Under the pieces are notes generated by a model, which ran no database searches, was not told where the DNA came from, and saw nothing but the letters and a program-made list of their open reading frames with translations. This document shows positions 1-8,554 of a DNA stretch of 64,000 nt, in pieces (within the stretch, counting starts at the first letter, position 1; each line of letters starts with the position of its first letter). The position numbers and the translations under genes were made by a program. Source of the DNA: CAXBBB01 sp963841855 (lineage in GTDB: Bacteria > Bacteroidota > Rhodothermia > Rhodothermales > BA12); NCBI GenBank assembly GCA_963841855.1, contig CAWJEJ010000004.1, forward strand, positions 248,001 to 312,000, read 5' to 3'.

Positions 1-623
1 AGCACGTCGCCCAATTCGTCTTGCGTCGGCTCGTCTCTAAACTCGCGCAGTTCCTCTTCGACCTTGGTCCACGCGTCGCCCGCATCGGGAAAGTCGAAGC
101 CGACGCCTGCCGCCTTGTCCTGCATCCTATAGGCCCGCAGCAAAGCGGGAAGTGCACGCGGGACACCGCTCAGCGTGCCTTTGGGCTTCTCCCCTTTCCC
201 CTCGGCGGCTTTGATTGCCTCCCAGTTGCGCAGGACGTCGCCTTCGCCGCTCACGACGGCGTCGCCGAAGACGTGCGGGTGGCGGCGAATCAGCTTGGCC
301 GTCTCCTGTCTCGCCACCTGTTCGAGCGTGAAGCGCGGCGGCTGGCCCGACTGCTGAGCGTCCGACTCGGCGATCGTCGCGTGGAAGATGACGTGCAGCA
401 GCAAATCGCCCAGTTCTTCGGATAGGCCTGGCCAGTCGCGCGCTTCGATCGCGTCGACGGCTTCGTAGGTCTCCTCGACGGTCAGGTGCTTAACGCTGTC
501 GTGCGTCTGGCGGGCGTCCCACGGGCAGTCGCGGCGCAGCTGGCGCACCAACGTGACGAGTTCGGCGAGCGCGTCGACGGTCGGAGCGTCGGGCGTGAAG
601 GAGGAGTCGAGGATAGGATTCAC
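1..623 (-). CDS. mazG: Nucleoside triphosphate pyrophosphohydrolase MazG (C-terminus cut by window edge)
   Basis: Reading the minus strand from a GTG at 623 gives an open frame to the left edge, about 207 codons. MazG hydrolyses NTPs to NMP and pyrophosphate in the cytosol and cleans the nucleotide pool. The product shows the family hallmarks: an LRRDCPWD motif near residue 29, the helix VEETYEAVDAIE, and EELGDLLLHVIFHA, which together carry the Mg-binding acidic residues. A second MazG-like region begins near residue 165 (FDFPDAGDAWTKVEEEL). An in-frame TGA lies just upstream of the GTG and there is no in-frame ATG in the first part, so GTG is the likely start. The gene is divergent from ssb, and the 277 bp between them presumably hold both promoters, although I see no convincing box. 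The identification is secure; the C-terminal end lies outside the window. Confidence 0.93.
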   Translation of the reverse strand, partial: MNPILDSSFTPDAPTVDALAELVTLVRQLRRDCPWDARQTHDSVKHLTVEETYEAVDAIEARDWPGLSEELGDLLLHVIFHATIAESDAQQSGQPPRFTLEQVARQETAKLIRRHPHVFGDAVVSGEGDVLRNWEAIKAAEGKGEKPKGTLSGVPRALPALLRAYRMQDKAAGVGFDFPDAGDAWTKVEEELREFRDEPTQDELGDV

Positions 624-900
624 TTTTTTCTTACGGGCTGTGACGCTCGGCTGTCACCACCGAGCGAGTATATTTTCGTCGTCCGGTTACGCGGGCGTCG
701 GTCGCGGGTCTAGTTTCTCGTAACCGGCACCTCGCCGGACAATGACTTAGCTCCTCTGGTACGCACAGAACAAGTTAGGACAGCTCTCGCACCGCTCAGG
801 CACCGCGAGGGTGGACTCATGTACAGCAGCCAAGGACTCATCTACAACACACCCGCCGCTCCCCGCACTCGCGGACGACGGCACACAACGGAGCACGCGA

Positions 901-1470
901 ATGGCACGCGGAATCAACAAAGTCATCCTGGTCGGTAACCTCGGCTCGGATCCAGAAGTACGCTACACGCAGAGCGGAACGGCAGTCGCCAACTTCAACG
1001 TCGCGACGAACGAGTCGTACAAAAACCGCGAGGGCGAGTTGGTCGAGAAGACCGAGTGGCACCGCATCGTGGCGTGGTCGCGGCTAGCCGAAATATGCGC
1101 CGAGTACCTCAAGAAGGGCGAAAAAGTCTACATCGAAGGCTCGCTCCAGACCCGGCAGTGGGAGGACAAGGACGGCAACACCAAGTACACGACCGAGATC
1201 AAGGCGTCCGAGATGATGATGCTCGGCGACGGCGGCGCGGGCGGTGGTGGAGGCGGCGGATCCTCGCGCGGCAGCGACGACTTCGGCGGCGGACGCGGCA
1301 ACAGCGGCGGCTACGGCAGCAGCGAGCGCGGCGGTGGCGGTGGCGGTAACCGTGGCGGCGGCGGTCAGCGCGGCGGCGGTGGCGGCGGCAACCGTGGCGG
1401 CGGCGGACGCTCGTCCGACGTGTCCTATGACGACGACGGTTTCCAGCCCGACGACGACCTCCCGTTCTAA
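901..1470 (+). CDS. ssb: Single-stranded DNA-binding protein
   Basis: This encodes SSB of 189 residues, which coats single-stranded DNA during replication, repair and recombination. The OB fold runs from residue 3 to about 110 (INKVILVGNLGSDPEVRYT, then VEKTEWHRIVAWSRLAE). A long glycine-rich linker with Arg and Ser follows, from about 115 to 175. The acidic tip DDDLPF at the end is the standard docking peptide for partner proteins. A longer reading frame begins at a GTG at 811, but the family normally starts at MARGINKV, so I use the ATG at 901. It is transcribed away from mazG and is followed by a good terminator hairpin at 1494-1528. Confidence 0.97.
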   Translation: MARGINKVILVGNLGSDPEVRYTQSGTAVANFNVATNESYKNREGELVEKTEWHRIVAWSRLAEICAEYLKKGEKVYIEGSLQTRQWEDKDGNTKYTTEIKASEMMMLGDGGAGGGGGGGSSRGSDDFGGGRGNSGGYGSSERGGGGGGNRGGGGQRGGGGGGNRGGGGRSSDVSYDDDGFQPDDDLPF

Positions 1471-1493
1471 AGCGAATCCGGCTTCGGCCCATC

Positions 1494-1528
1494 GGCGGCG
1501 CTCTCCTCGGAGGGCGCCGCTTTTCGTT
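1494..1528 (+). terminator. Rho-independent terminator after ssb
   Basis: A GC-rich stem (GGCGGCG pairing with CGCCGC, with inner CTC/GAG pairing) is followed by TTTTCGTTTG, 24 bp after the ssb stop codon. It should separate ssb from the chemotaxis operon. Confidence 0.75.
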
Positions 1529-1594
1529 TGTGCCCCGCTTAACGCCCGCCCACGCCCGCCGATAACCCAGGAGAATCCTCCTCTCTCCCCCGGC

Positions 1595-3772
1595 ATGGAC
1601 GACCTGATCACCGACTTCCTCGTCGAATCGTTCGAAATCATCGAGCGCGTCGACCTCGACATTCTCGCGCTCGAACGAGGAGAGGCCACGTCGGACACGC
1701 TCGCCAGCATCTTCCGGGGCGTCCACACGATCAAGGGAACGTGCGGATTTTTGGCAATGGAGCGGTTGGAAAAAGTCGCTCACGTCGGCGAGAACGTGCT
1801 GAGCCGCCTGCGCGACGGAGAACTCGTCGCCAGCCCCCAGCTCGCCACGTCGCTCTTCCACCTGCTCGACCGGCTGCGCGAGATCCTGGTCGAAGTCGCT
1901 GCGACGGGCGACGAGCCCACCGGCGACGACATGGCCCTGATCGCCGAACTCAACGCGTGGCTCTCAGGCGCTCCGGTCGACGAAAGCGACGGCATCGACA
2001 TCGACTTCGAGGCCGGGCTGGACGCGCTCGAAAGGCAGGATGCGGCCCTTGCGTCAGCGGCTCAGTCTCACTCTCAAGAGGTGCAACCCGACGCGCCGCA
2101 GCCTGACTCATCCGCAGAGCAGCCGGACCGGCGGGCCGCTTCTGTCGCGCTGATGGACCAGACGGTTCGCCTGGACGTGGCGCTGCTCGACCGGATGATG
2201 AACCTGGTCGGCGAACTGGTCTTGACGCGCAACCGCGTGCTCCAGCAATCGGCCGTGGCGGGAGATGCCGAGTTGATGTCGACGGCGCAGCATCTGGACC
2301 GCACCACGTCCGAGTTGCAAGAGTGCGTGATGAAGACGCGGCTGCAACCACTCTCGGTCGTCTGGAATAAGATCCCGCGCATCATTCGCGACGTGGCGGG
2401 CTCGCTGGGAAAAGAGGTCGAGTTGGTGCAGGAGGGCGAAACGACCGAACTGGACAAAGCGATCATCGAGGCGATCAAGGATCCGTTCACGCACATCGTC
2501 CGCAACGCGCTCGACCACGGCATCGAAGCGCCGGGCGAGCGCGAGCGGGCGGGTAAGCCGCGCGTCGGTACGCTGAGACTGCGCGCGCGCCAGGAAGGCG
2601 GCCAGGTCACGATCGACATTTCGGACGACGGCAAGGGCATCGACTCGGGCGTGATCAAGCGCAAGGCCGTCGAGAAAGGCGTCATCACACAGGCCAAAGC
2701 CGACGAGATGACTGAGCGCGACGCCCTGCTGCTCATCTTCGCCGCCGGTTTTTCGACGGCCGCGCAGGTCACCAACGTGTCGGGCCGCGGCGTGGGCATG
2801 GACGTAGTGCGGACGCACATCGAAAAGCTGGGCGGAACGGTCGAGATCCAGAGCGCGCTGGGCGTCGGCACGACGCTGACGCTCCGCATCCCGCTCACGC
2901 TCGCCATCGTGCCCGCGCTGACGGTCAGGAGCGGCGACCAGACCTTTGCCCTGCCGCAGTCCGGCATACTGGAAATCGTCGGGCTGACGGGCCGGACGGG
3001 TCAGACGTTCGAGATGCACGGCGCGCCGATGCTCCGCCTGCGCGACCGGCTGCTGCCTCTCGTTTCGCTGCGCAGCGCGCTGGGCACGTCCGACGCAGCG
3101 TTCGGCAGGGGGGCGATCGTCATCGTGTGCCAGAGCGAAGGCCGGAGCGTCGGCATCGTAGTCGATGGCGTCGAGAAAACGCAGGAGATCGTCGTCAAAC
3201 CGCTGGGCAAGTGGACGAGTGGCGTCGGCATCTACGCCGGTGCCACGATCCTGGGCAACGGCGACGTATCGCTCATCCTCGATCTACCTGGGCTGCTGAG
3301 CAAAGTCGCCATCCGAGACGACGCGGCCGAGCAGGTCGCCGAGCCAAGCGGAGACGAGCGCGCCGGTACGCGCCGCGCCATCCTCGTCGGAGCCGGGCAC
3401 CGCCGCCTCGCCCTGCCACTCGAACGGGTGCTGCGGCTCGAAGAGGCCGACGCCTCGGACCTGACCGAACTGGGCGGCCAGGAAGTCATCCCCTACCGCG
3501 GCGGCATCCTGCCCCTGGTGCGCGTGAGCGAGCGCGACGCGTCTAAAGAACGCCTCGACCTGGTCGTCTGCCGCCACGCCGATCAGACGTTTGGGCTGGT
3601 CGTCGACAGCGTCCACCAAGTCGACGACGTGCCACACGCCAGCCAGGCCTACGACGACGAGTCGGCCGAGGGCGCCGTTTTGTCTAACGGAACCGTCACC
3701 GAGTGGCTCAACCTGCCCGCGCTGGCGTCGGGGTGCCGGGTTCGCTACGACGAGGCGCTGACGCTCAACTGA
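1595..3772 (+). CDS. cheA: Chemotaxis-type histidine kinase CheA with two CheW-like domains
   Basis: This is a 725-residue CheA, the kinase that passes phosphate from receptor arrays to response regulators. The HPt domain is at the N-terminus with the phosphorylated His at residue 44 (GVHTIKGT). An acidic linker follows, then the dimerisation helices (LDRMMNLVGELVLTRNRV), the HATPase (NALDHGIE, DDGKGID, and SGRGVGMDVV for the N and G boxes) and a CheW domain. A second, more diverged CheW-like domain occupies about the last 150 residues. I see no P2 CheY/CheB-binding domain between the HPt and the dimerisation domain. The frame is open upstream as far as 1244, but the conserved HPt begins at the ATG at 1595. 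It is the first gene of a cheA-W-B-R operon. Confidence 0.95.
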   Translation: MDDLITDFLVESFEIIERVDLDILALERGEATSDTLASIFRGVHTIKGTCGFLAMERLEKVAHVGENVLSRLRDGELVASPQLATSLFHLLDRLREILVEVAATGDEPTGDDMALIAELNAWLSGAPVDESDGIDIDFEAGLDALERQDAALASAAQSHSQEVQPDAPQPDSSAEQPDRRAASVALMDQTVRLDVALLDRMMNLVGELVLTRNRVLQQSAVAGDAELMSTAQHLDRTTSELQECVMKTRLQPLSVVWNKIPRIIRDVAGSLGKEVELVQEGETTELDKAIIEAIKDPFTHIVRNALDHGIEAPGERERAGKPRVGTLRLRARQEGGQVTIDISDDGKGIDSGVIKRKAVEKGVITQAKADEMTERDALLLIFAAGFSTAAQVTNVSGRGVGMDVVRTHIEKLGGTVEIQSALGVGTTLTLRIPLTLAIVPALTVRSGDQTFALPQSGILEIVGLTGRTGQTFEMHGAPMLRLRDRLLPLVSLRSALGTSDAAFGRGAIVIVCQSEGRSVGIVVDGVEKTQEIVVKPLGKWTSGVGIYAGATILGNGDVSLILDLPGLLSKVAIRDDAAEQVAEPSGDERAGTRRAILVGAGHRRLALPLERVLRLEEADASDLTELGGQEVIPYRGGILPLVRVSERDASKERLDLVVCRHADQTFGLVVDSVHQVDDVPHASQAYDDESAEGAVLSNGTVTEWLNLPALASGCRVRYDEALTLN

Positions 3773-3874
3773 CAGACTTCTTCTGATCCAATCTCACTCG
3801 CGCCGCGGTAAGCGCGATCGCGTACCGCCTCCTACGACCTCTCTCCCACTCCGCGCCTCCCCTCCTTCGATGCC

Positions 3875-4312
3875 ATGCAATGCTGCACTTTCAAAATCGG
3901 AACCCACCACTTCGGACTCGACGTGCTCCACGTTCAGGAAGTTTTGCGCGCCCAACCGATCACACCCGTCCCGCTGGCCGCTGCCACGATTGCAGGCCTG
4001 CTCAACCTGCGGGGTCAGATCATCACGGTTCTCGACCTGCGCACCCTGTTCGGGCTCGCAGGCACGACAGACCTCGCAGCGGCTCTCAACGTCATCATGC
4101 CCAGCGCGGAGGGCACCGTCAGCCTGACCGCGGACGCCATCGGTGACGTGCTGCACGTCGACCTGGACGAACTCGAACCGCTGCCCGGCAACACGCCGCC
4201 CGACCTGCGCCCGCTGCTTTCGGGCGTATGCGTTCGCGAAGAGCGACTCTACCTCGTCTTGGACGCGCAAAAGGCCCTTGCCCACATTCTCGAAGCCGTC
4301 ACGAGCGCGTGA
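3875..4312 (+). CDS. cheW: Chemotaxis coupling protein CheW
   Basis: This 145-residue single-domain CheW links chemoreceptors to CheA. The pattern is typical: CTFKIGTHHFGLDVLHVQEV at the N-terminus, then PLAAATIAGLLNLRGQIITV and LDLRTLFGL. The start is the ATG at 3875; another ATG at 3880 is in a different frame. It lies 102 bp after cheA and 26 bp before cheB. No methyl-accepting receptor gene is in the window, so the signal it couples to is unknown. Confidence 0.92.
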   Translation: MQCCTFKIGTHHFGLDVLHVQEVLRAQPITPVPLAAATIAGLLNLRGQIITVLDLRTLFGLAGTTDLAAALNVIMPSAEGTVSLTADAIGDVLHVDLDELEPLPGNTPPDLRPLLSGVCVREERLYLVLDAQKALAHILEAVTSA

Positions 4313-4338
4313 CCCAGCCGATTTCTACCTCTGATGCT

Positions 4339-5496
4339 ATGACACCCCGCACCGTCCTGATCGTCGATGACTCCGTCGTGATGCGCCGCTTCGTCCAAGA
4401 GGCGCTGCGCGGCGTGCCCGAACTGCGCGTCGAGACGGCCGCCGACGGGCAACTCGCGCTCGACCACATCGCCCAGTCGCAGCCCGACGCCATCGTGCTC
4501 GACGTCGAGATGCCCAACGTCGACGGGCTGGGTGTTTTGCGCGAGCTCAAAGCCCGTGGCTTAGGCATGCCGGTCATCATGTTCAGCACGCTGACCGAGC
4601 GGGGCGCCCAAACGACGCTCGACGCGCTGGCCCTTGGCGCCGTCGACTACGTGCCCAAGCCAACCGGGGCGGGCAGCCTGCAAGAGTCGCTCAAGGTGGC
4701 GCGCGGCGAACTCGTGCCCCGGCTGCGCGCTCTGCTCAAGCTCGACGCGCCGGCGCCCGCCCCCACACCGCGCTTCGTCCCATCGTCGCGTCCGGCGCCG
4801 CGCATTGAGCGTGCTCCGCTCGTCCGTCCGGCGCCCGCCGCCGCGCTGCGCACGTCCAACCGCGCGCCCGTCGCACCAACGCCGCGCGCGGCGGCAGGCG
4901 CCCGAGTCAACCTGATCGCCGTCGGCGTGTCGACCGGCGGACCCCAGGCGCTCGACGTGTTCGTGAGCGGACTGCCGAGCGACCTAGCCGCACCCATCGT
5001 GATCGTGCAGCACATGCCCGCCCAGTTCACTGCCGCACTCGCCAACCGGCTCAACGCCAAGACGCCGCTCCACGTCGCCGAAGCCTATGAGGGAGCCGTC
5101 GCCGCGCCGGGCACGATCTGGATCGCGAGGGGCGACTTCCACACCGAGGTCGCGCGCGAGGGAGGCGATATCGTCTTGCGCCAGCATCAGGGCGAGCGCG
5201 TCAACTTCTGCCGCCCCGCCGTCGACGTGCTGTTCGCGTCGGTCGCTCGTCATCTGCCCGAGCAGGCACTCGGCTTGGTCTTGACCGGCATGGGACGGGA
5301 CGGGACCCAAGGCGCCATCGCGATGAACAAGAGCGGCTGCCCGATCATCGCCCAAGACGCGGAAACGTGCGTAGTCTATGGCATGCCCCGATCCGTCGCC
5401 GAGGCAGGCGTCGTGAGCGAGGTGCTGCCGCTGCCTTCGATCGCCGCACGCGTGTCGGCGCTCGCCGCGCGCTCGGCCGTTCCTCACTTCGCCTGA
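4339..5496 (+). CDS. cheB: Chemotaxis response regulator protein-glutamate methylesterase CheB
   Basis: This is a two-domain CheB of 385 residues, which removes methyl groups from (and deamidates) chemoreceptors when phosphorylated by CheA. The receiver domain has the acidic pair in LIVDDS (residues 10-11), the phospho-acceptor Asp55 (IVLDVEMPN), a Ser/Thr (FSTLTE) and the Lys of VPKPTG. A linker rich in Pro, Ala and Arg follows, about residues 135-190, longer than I would expect. The methylesterase domain carries the catalytic triad: Ser in VGVSTGGP, His in IVQHMP and Asp in GMGRDGTQGA. The start is the ATG before TPRTVLIVDD; the upstream extension overlaps cheW and is not family-like. Confidence 0.95.
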   Translation: MTPRTVLIVDDSVVMRRFVQEALRGVPELRVETAADGQLALDHIAQSQPDAIVLDVEMPNVDGLGVLRELKARGLGMPVIMFSTLTERGAQTTLDALALGAVDYVPKPTGAGSLQESLKVARGELVPRLRALLKLDAPAPAPTPRFVPSSRPAPRIERAPLVRPAPAAALRTSNRAPVAPTPRAAAGARVNLIAVGVSTGGPQALDVFVSGLPSDLAAPIVIVQHMPAQFTAALANRLNAKTPLHVAEAYEGAVAAPGTIWIARGDFHTEVAREGGDIVLRQHQGERVNFCRPAVDVLFASVARHLPEQALGLVLTGMGRDGTQGAIAMNKSGCPIIAQDAETCVVYGMPRSVAEAGVVSEVLPLPSIAARVSALAARSAVPHFA

Positions 5497-5509
5497 CGCC
5501 GCCTCCGGT

Positions 5510-6433
5510 ATGCTCCGCACCCTGTCCCCCTCTTCGCCGCGCGACTCGCTAACTCAGGCCGAGTTCGAGTACGTCCGCGTGCTGCTCTACGAGCGGTCGG
5601 CGATGGTGCTCGAACCGCACAAGCAGTATTTGGTCGAGTCGCGGTTGGGGCCGATCTGCCAGTCGCAAGGCTTCGGCGACACGCACGCGTTTCTGTCGCG
5701 GATGCGCTCGGACCGAGCGTTGCAGGACGCGTTCGTCGAAGGCATGACGATCAACGAAACGTCGTTCTTCCGCGACGGTCACCCGTTCGCCGCGATGCAG
5801 CGCCACCTGCTGCCCCAGATCGTCCAGCGGCGCCAGCAGTCGCGCCAAATCAACATCTGGTGCGCGGCGTGTTCGAGCGGGCAGGAGCCCTACTCGGTCG
5901 CGATGCTGATCCGCGATCACTTTTCGATGCTGAGCGGGTGGAACGTGTCGATCTACGCGACCGATCTGAGCAAAGCGATGGTCGCCCGGACGCGCGAGGG
6001 CGTCTACTCGCAGATCGAAGTCATGCGCGGCCTCAAACCGACGATCCTCGACCGCCACTTCGAGCAGAACGGCACGATGTGGCGCGTCCGTCCCGAACTC
6101 AAGCGGATGGTCAAATCCAAGCAACTCAACCTGACCGACGACTGGCCCGGCCTGCCCGAGATGGACCTCGTCCTGCTGCGCAACGTGCTCATCTATTTCG
6201 ACGGCACGACCAAAGAGCAGATCTTGCACAAGATGACCGATCACGTCCGCGAGGGCGGCTATCTGATGCTCGGCGGATCCGAAACGACGTTTGGCATGCG
6301 CGGCGCGTTCGAGCGCGAAACGGCCGGGCGGACGGCGTTCTACGTTCGCAAGGCACAGAACCTGACGCCAGCGCACCGAGGCACGGGCGCGCGCTACACC
6401 TTCATGGGCTACGACCGACCGCTGGCGGCATAG
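5510..6433 (+). CDS. cheR: Chemoreceptor glutamate methyltransferase CheR
   Basis: This 307-residue CheR uses S-adenosylmethionine to methylate receptor glutamates, the opposite reaction to CheB. An N-terminal helical domain (residues 15-90, with QYLVESRLGP) is followed by the Rossmann methyltransferase domain. That domain contains TINETSFFRD, WCAACSSGQEPYSVAML (SAM-binding loop), IYATDLSKAMV and VLLRNVLIYFD. It begins 13 bp after cheB and ends the operon. Having the CheR/CheB pair implies that methylatable receptors are encoded elsewhere in the genome. Confidence 0.95.
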   Translation: MLRTLSPSSPRDSLTQAEFEYVRVLLYERSAMVLEPHKQYLVESRLGPICQSQGFGDTHAFLSRMRSDRALQDAFVEGMTINETSFFRDGHPFAAMQRHLLPQIVQRRQQSRQINIWCAACSSGQEPYSVAMLIRDHFSMLSGWNVSIYATDLSKAMVARTREGVYSQIEVMRGLKPTILDRHFEQNGTMWRVRPELKRMVKSKQLNLTDDWPGLPEMDLVLLRNVLIYFDGTTKEQILHKMTDHVREGGYLMLGGSETTFGMRGAFERETAGRTAFYVRKAQNLTPAHRGTGARYTFMGYDRPLAA

Positions 6434-6449
6434 ATGCTAGCTCTCTGAA

Positions 6450-6489
6450 TGCGCGCGCGGGGATCCCGACCACGGCGTCCCCGCGCGCA
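6450..6489 (+). terminator. Strong GC hairpin after cheR
   Basis: TGCGCGCGCGGGGA pairs almost fully with TCCCCGCGCGCA across a 14-nt loop, beginning 16 bp after the cheR stop. No T-run follows, so this may be a transcript-stabilising 3' hairpin or a factor-dependent terminator rather than a classic intrinsic one. Confidence 0.5.
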
Positions 6490-6647
6490 CGCACGGCCAG
6501 CGTGAAATCAACCGTTAGGGATTAGCCAACTGGTCTGTGTGCTGAGTGCGCCGCTGAGCGACACGCGTGTCGTCCCTACGGGAGTTGGGTGGGCCGTTGG
6601 TGCGGGAGACAACGCGCCTATTTTGCGAGGCCTCCATCCCACCACCG

Positions 6648-8048
6648 ATGCGTCCAATTTTCGCCGCCCTGCTCCTGCTGATAGCCGCCGTTCCGGCGCG
6701 CGCTCAAGACGCGATTCCCGCGTCCGACCTGGCCGCGCGCTACGCCGACGCGTCCGCCCGCATCACGGCCGCAGCCCTGGCCGACAGCGCCGCCTGGGAG
6801 CGCCTCGCCTATCTGGCCGACACGTTTGGCCCCAGGTTCAGCGGGACTCAGTCGCTCGAAGACGCTATCGACTGGATCTTGAGCGAGATGCAGGCCGACG
6901 GGCTCGAGCAGGTGAGAGGCGAGCCCGTCATGGTTCCGCGCTGGGTACGCGGCAACGAGTCGCTGCTGCTGATCCAGCCGCGCGGCGCCAAACTCGCCAT
7001 GATGGGCCTGGGCGGCAGCATCGGCACGCCGGTCGAGGGGCTGGAGGCCGACGTGCTCGTCGTCGATTCGTTCGACGAACTCGAAGCGCGCGCCGCCGAT
7101 GCCGTCGGCAAGATCGTGCTGTTCAACGCGCCGTTTACGACCTACGGGCAGACGGTTCAATACCGCGTCAACGGAGCCGTCCGGGCGGCGCAGGTCGGAG
7201 CGGTCGGATCCCTCGTACGGTCGGTCGCCTCGTCGAGCCTCTACACGCCGCACACCGGCACGAGCCGCTACGAAGAGGGCGTGCGCCAGATTCCGCACGC
7301 CGCGATCACGGTCGAGGACGCGCTGATGATGCGCCGAATGCAAGACCGCGGGCAGCCCGTTCGCGTCCGCCTGCACATGGACGCGATGACGATGCCCGAC
7401 AGCCCATCGCGCAACGTCGTCGCCGAATTGCGCGGGACGACGTCGCCCGGCGAAATCGTCGTCATGGGCGGCCACATCGACAGTTGGGACGTGGGGACTG
7501 GAGCGATGGACGACGGCGGCGGATGCGTCGCGGCGTGGCAGGCACTCAAGCTGCTTCACGATCTGGGCCTGCGTCCGCGCCGGACGATCCGCGTCGTGCT
7601 GTGGACCAACGAAGAAAACGGAACGGCAGGCGGACGCGGCTACCGCGACGCTCACCTGGACGAACTCGACGACCACGTCCTCGCTATCGAAAGCGACGGC
7701 GGCACGTTCGCGCCGACCGGCTTCGGCATCACGGGCAAGCACGACGCCTACGTCCGGCTGCTCGGCATCGCGCCCCTTCTCCAGCCGCTCGTCGAAGGCG
7801 ACGAACCGATCCGCAGAGGCGGCGGCGGCGCCGACATCGCTCCGATCATGCGCTACGGCGTGCCCGGCATGGGCCACCTGGTTGTGAATGATACCTACTT
7901 CGACTATCACCACACGCATGCCGACACGCCCGACAAGGTCGACCCGCGCGAATTGGCCCGCAACGTCGCCGTGATGGCGATCATGGCCTACGTCGTCGCC
8001 GACATGCCCGAGCGTTTGGAGCGCGACTACGTGACGCCGGGCCAGTGA
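6648..8048 (+). CDS. Secreted M28-family zinc metallopeptidase (carboxypeptidase Q-like)
   Basis: The product has 466 residues with a clear signal peptide (residues 1-20, ending PARAQ) and a two-zinc M28 aminopeptidase/carboxypeptidase domain. The metal ligands and catalytic residues are visible in order: GGHIDSWD near 275, DDGG near 287, the NEENG acidic pair near 322, ESDGG near 349 and YHHTHADTPDK near 420. A protease-associated insertion (residues 120-240) separates the N-terminal helix region from the catalytic part, as in plasma glutamate carboxypeptidase homologues. It should act outside the cytoplasm on peptides. The start is placed at the ATG of the signal peptide. Its stop overlaps the start of the next gene (GTGA), suggesting co-translation. 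Confidence 0.9.
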   Translation: MRPIFAALLLLIAAVPARAQDAIPASDLAARYADASARITAAALADSAAWERLAYLADTFGPRFSGTQSLEDAIDWILSEMQADGLEQVRGEPVMVPRWVRGNESLLLIQPRGAKLAMMGLGGSIGTPVEGLEADVLVVDSFDELEARAADAVGKIVLFNAPFTTYGQTVQYRVNGAVRAAQVGAVGSLVRSVASSSLYTPHTGTSRYEEGVRQIPHAAITVEDALMMRRMQDRGQPVRVRLHMDAMTMPDSPSRNVVAELRGTTSPGEIVVMGGHIDSWDVGTGAMDDGGGCVAAWQALKLLHDLGLRPRRTIRVVLWTNEENGTAGGRGYRDAHLDELDDHVLAIESDGGTFAPTGFGITGKHDAYVRLLGIAPLLQPLVEGDEPIRRGGGGADIAPIMRYGVPGMGHLVVNDTYFDYHHTHADTPDKVDPRELARNVAVMAIMAYVVADMPERLERDYVTPGQ

Positions 8049-8470
8049 GCGGGCGCATCGCCGTCCGAAAAGACGCGCGTCTGACCGACCTCACCGGCGG
8101 TTTCATCGAGGACTTCGAGCGCTGCTACCAAGAGCAGGTGACGGACCTCGCAGCGTATGGATTCGCTCAAGAGATGGTCGAACTCATCTACTTCGACGAG
8201 TGGATCGCGTACGGCTACGATCAAGACGAGGGCTTCGCATACGTCAATCGGCCCGAGCGCATAGACGACGCCGATCCCTACACGTGCATTCGGCTGCTCG
8301 TCTTCGTCCACCGCATGGACTATTGGATGCATGACATCGGCGGCGAAGCGTGGCGCGAGGTGACGCTCAACGGGTTCGTGTTTCGCGTGCTCTCCCGCCT
8401 GAATGAGTTCGTAGACGAGCGAGCGCCCAACCACCTGAGCGACCGCTCTTGCCTGGACGACTTGCGGTAG
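8045..8470 (+). CDS. DUF6508-like protein
   Basis: This is a small soluble protein of 141 residues that starts with GTG inside the stop codon of the M28 peptidase gene (4-bp overlap GTGA), so it is probably translationally coupled. The central part resembles the DUF6508 pattern as I remember it: an acidic/aromatic FDEWIAYGYDQDEGF segment, then ICRLLVFVHR-like spacing ending in a conserved Arg-Met-Asp, and GEAWREVTLNGFVFRVLSRL near the C-terminus. The function is unknown. There is no signal peptide or membrane segment. The family assignment is a recollection that a profile search should test; the coding call itself is supported by codon usage and the overlap. Confidence 0.65.
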   Translation: MSGRIAVRKDARLTDLTGGFIEDFERCYQEQVTDLAAYGFAQEMVELIYFDEWIAYGYDQDEGFAYVNRPERIDDADPYTCIRLLVFVHRMDYWMHDIGGEAWREVTLNGFVFRVLSRLNEFVDERAPNHLSDRSCLDDLR

Positions 8471-8499
8471 GCGCGGCGATCACCCAAAACGACGCAAAC

Positions 8500-8536
8500 G
8501 CGAAACGCCTCCCGTACCATCGGCACAGGAGGCGCT
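8500..8536 (-). terminator. Intrinsic terminator of the outer-membrane barrel gene
   Basis: Read on the minus strand, a GCGCCTCC / GGAGGCG stem with a 15-nt loop is followed by TTTCGCGTTT, 19 bp after the stop of the minus-strand gene. It lies in the convergent gap with the DUF6508 gene and could serve both strands. Confidence 0.65.
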
Positions 8537-8554
8537 AGAAGACGAACCGGCAGC

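Noticed and set aside
811..900. An ssb start upstream at the GTG at 811
   Set aside because: The extension is not family-like; the standard N-terminus begins at the ATG at 901.
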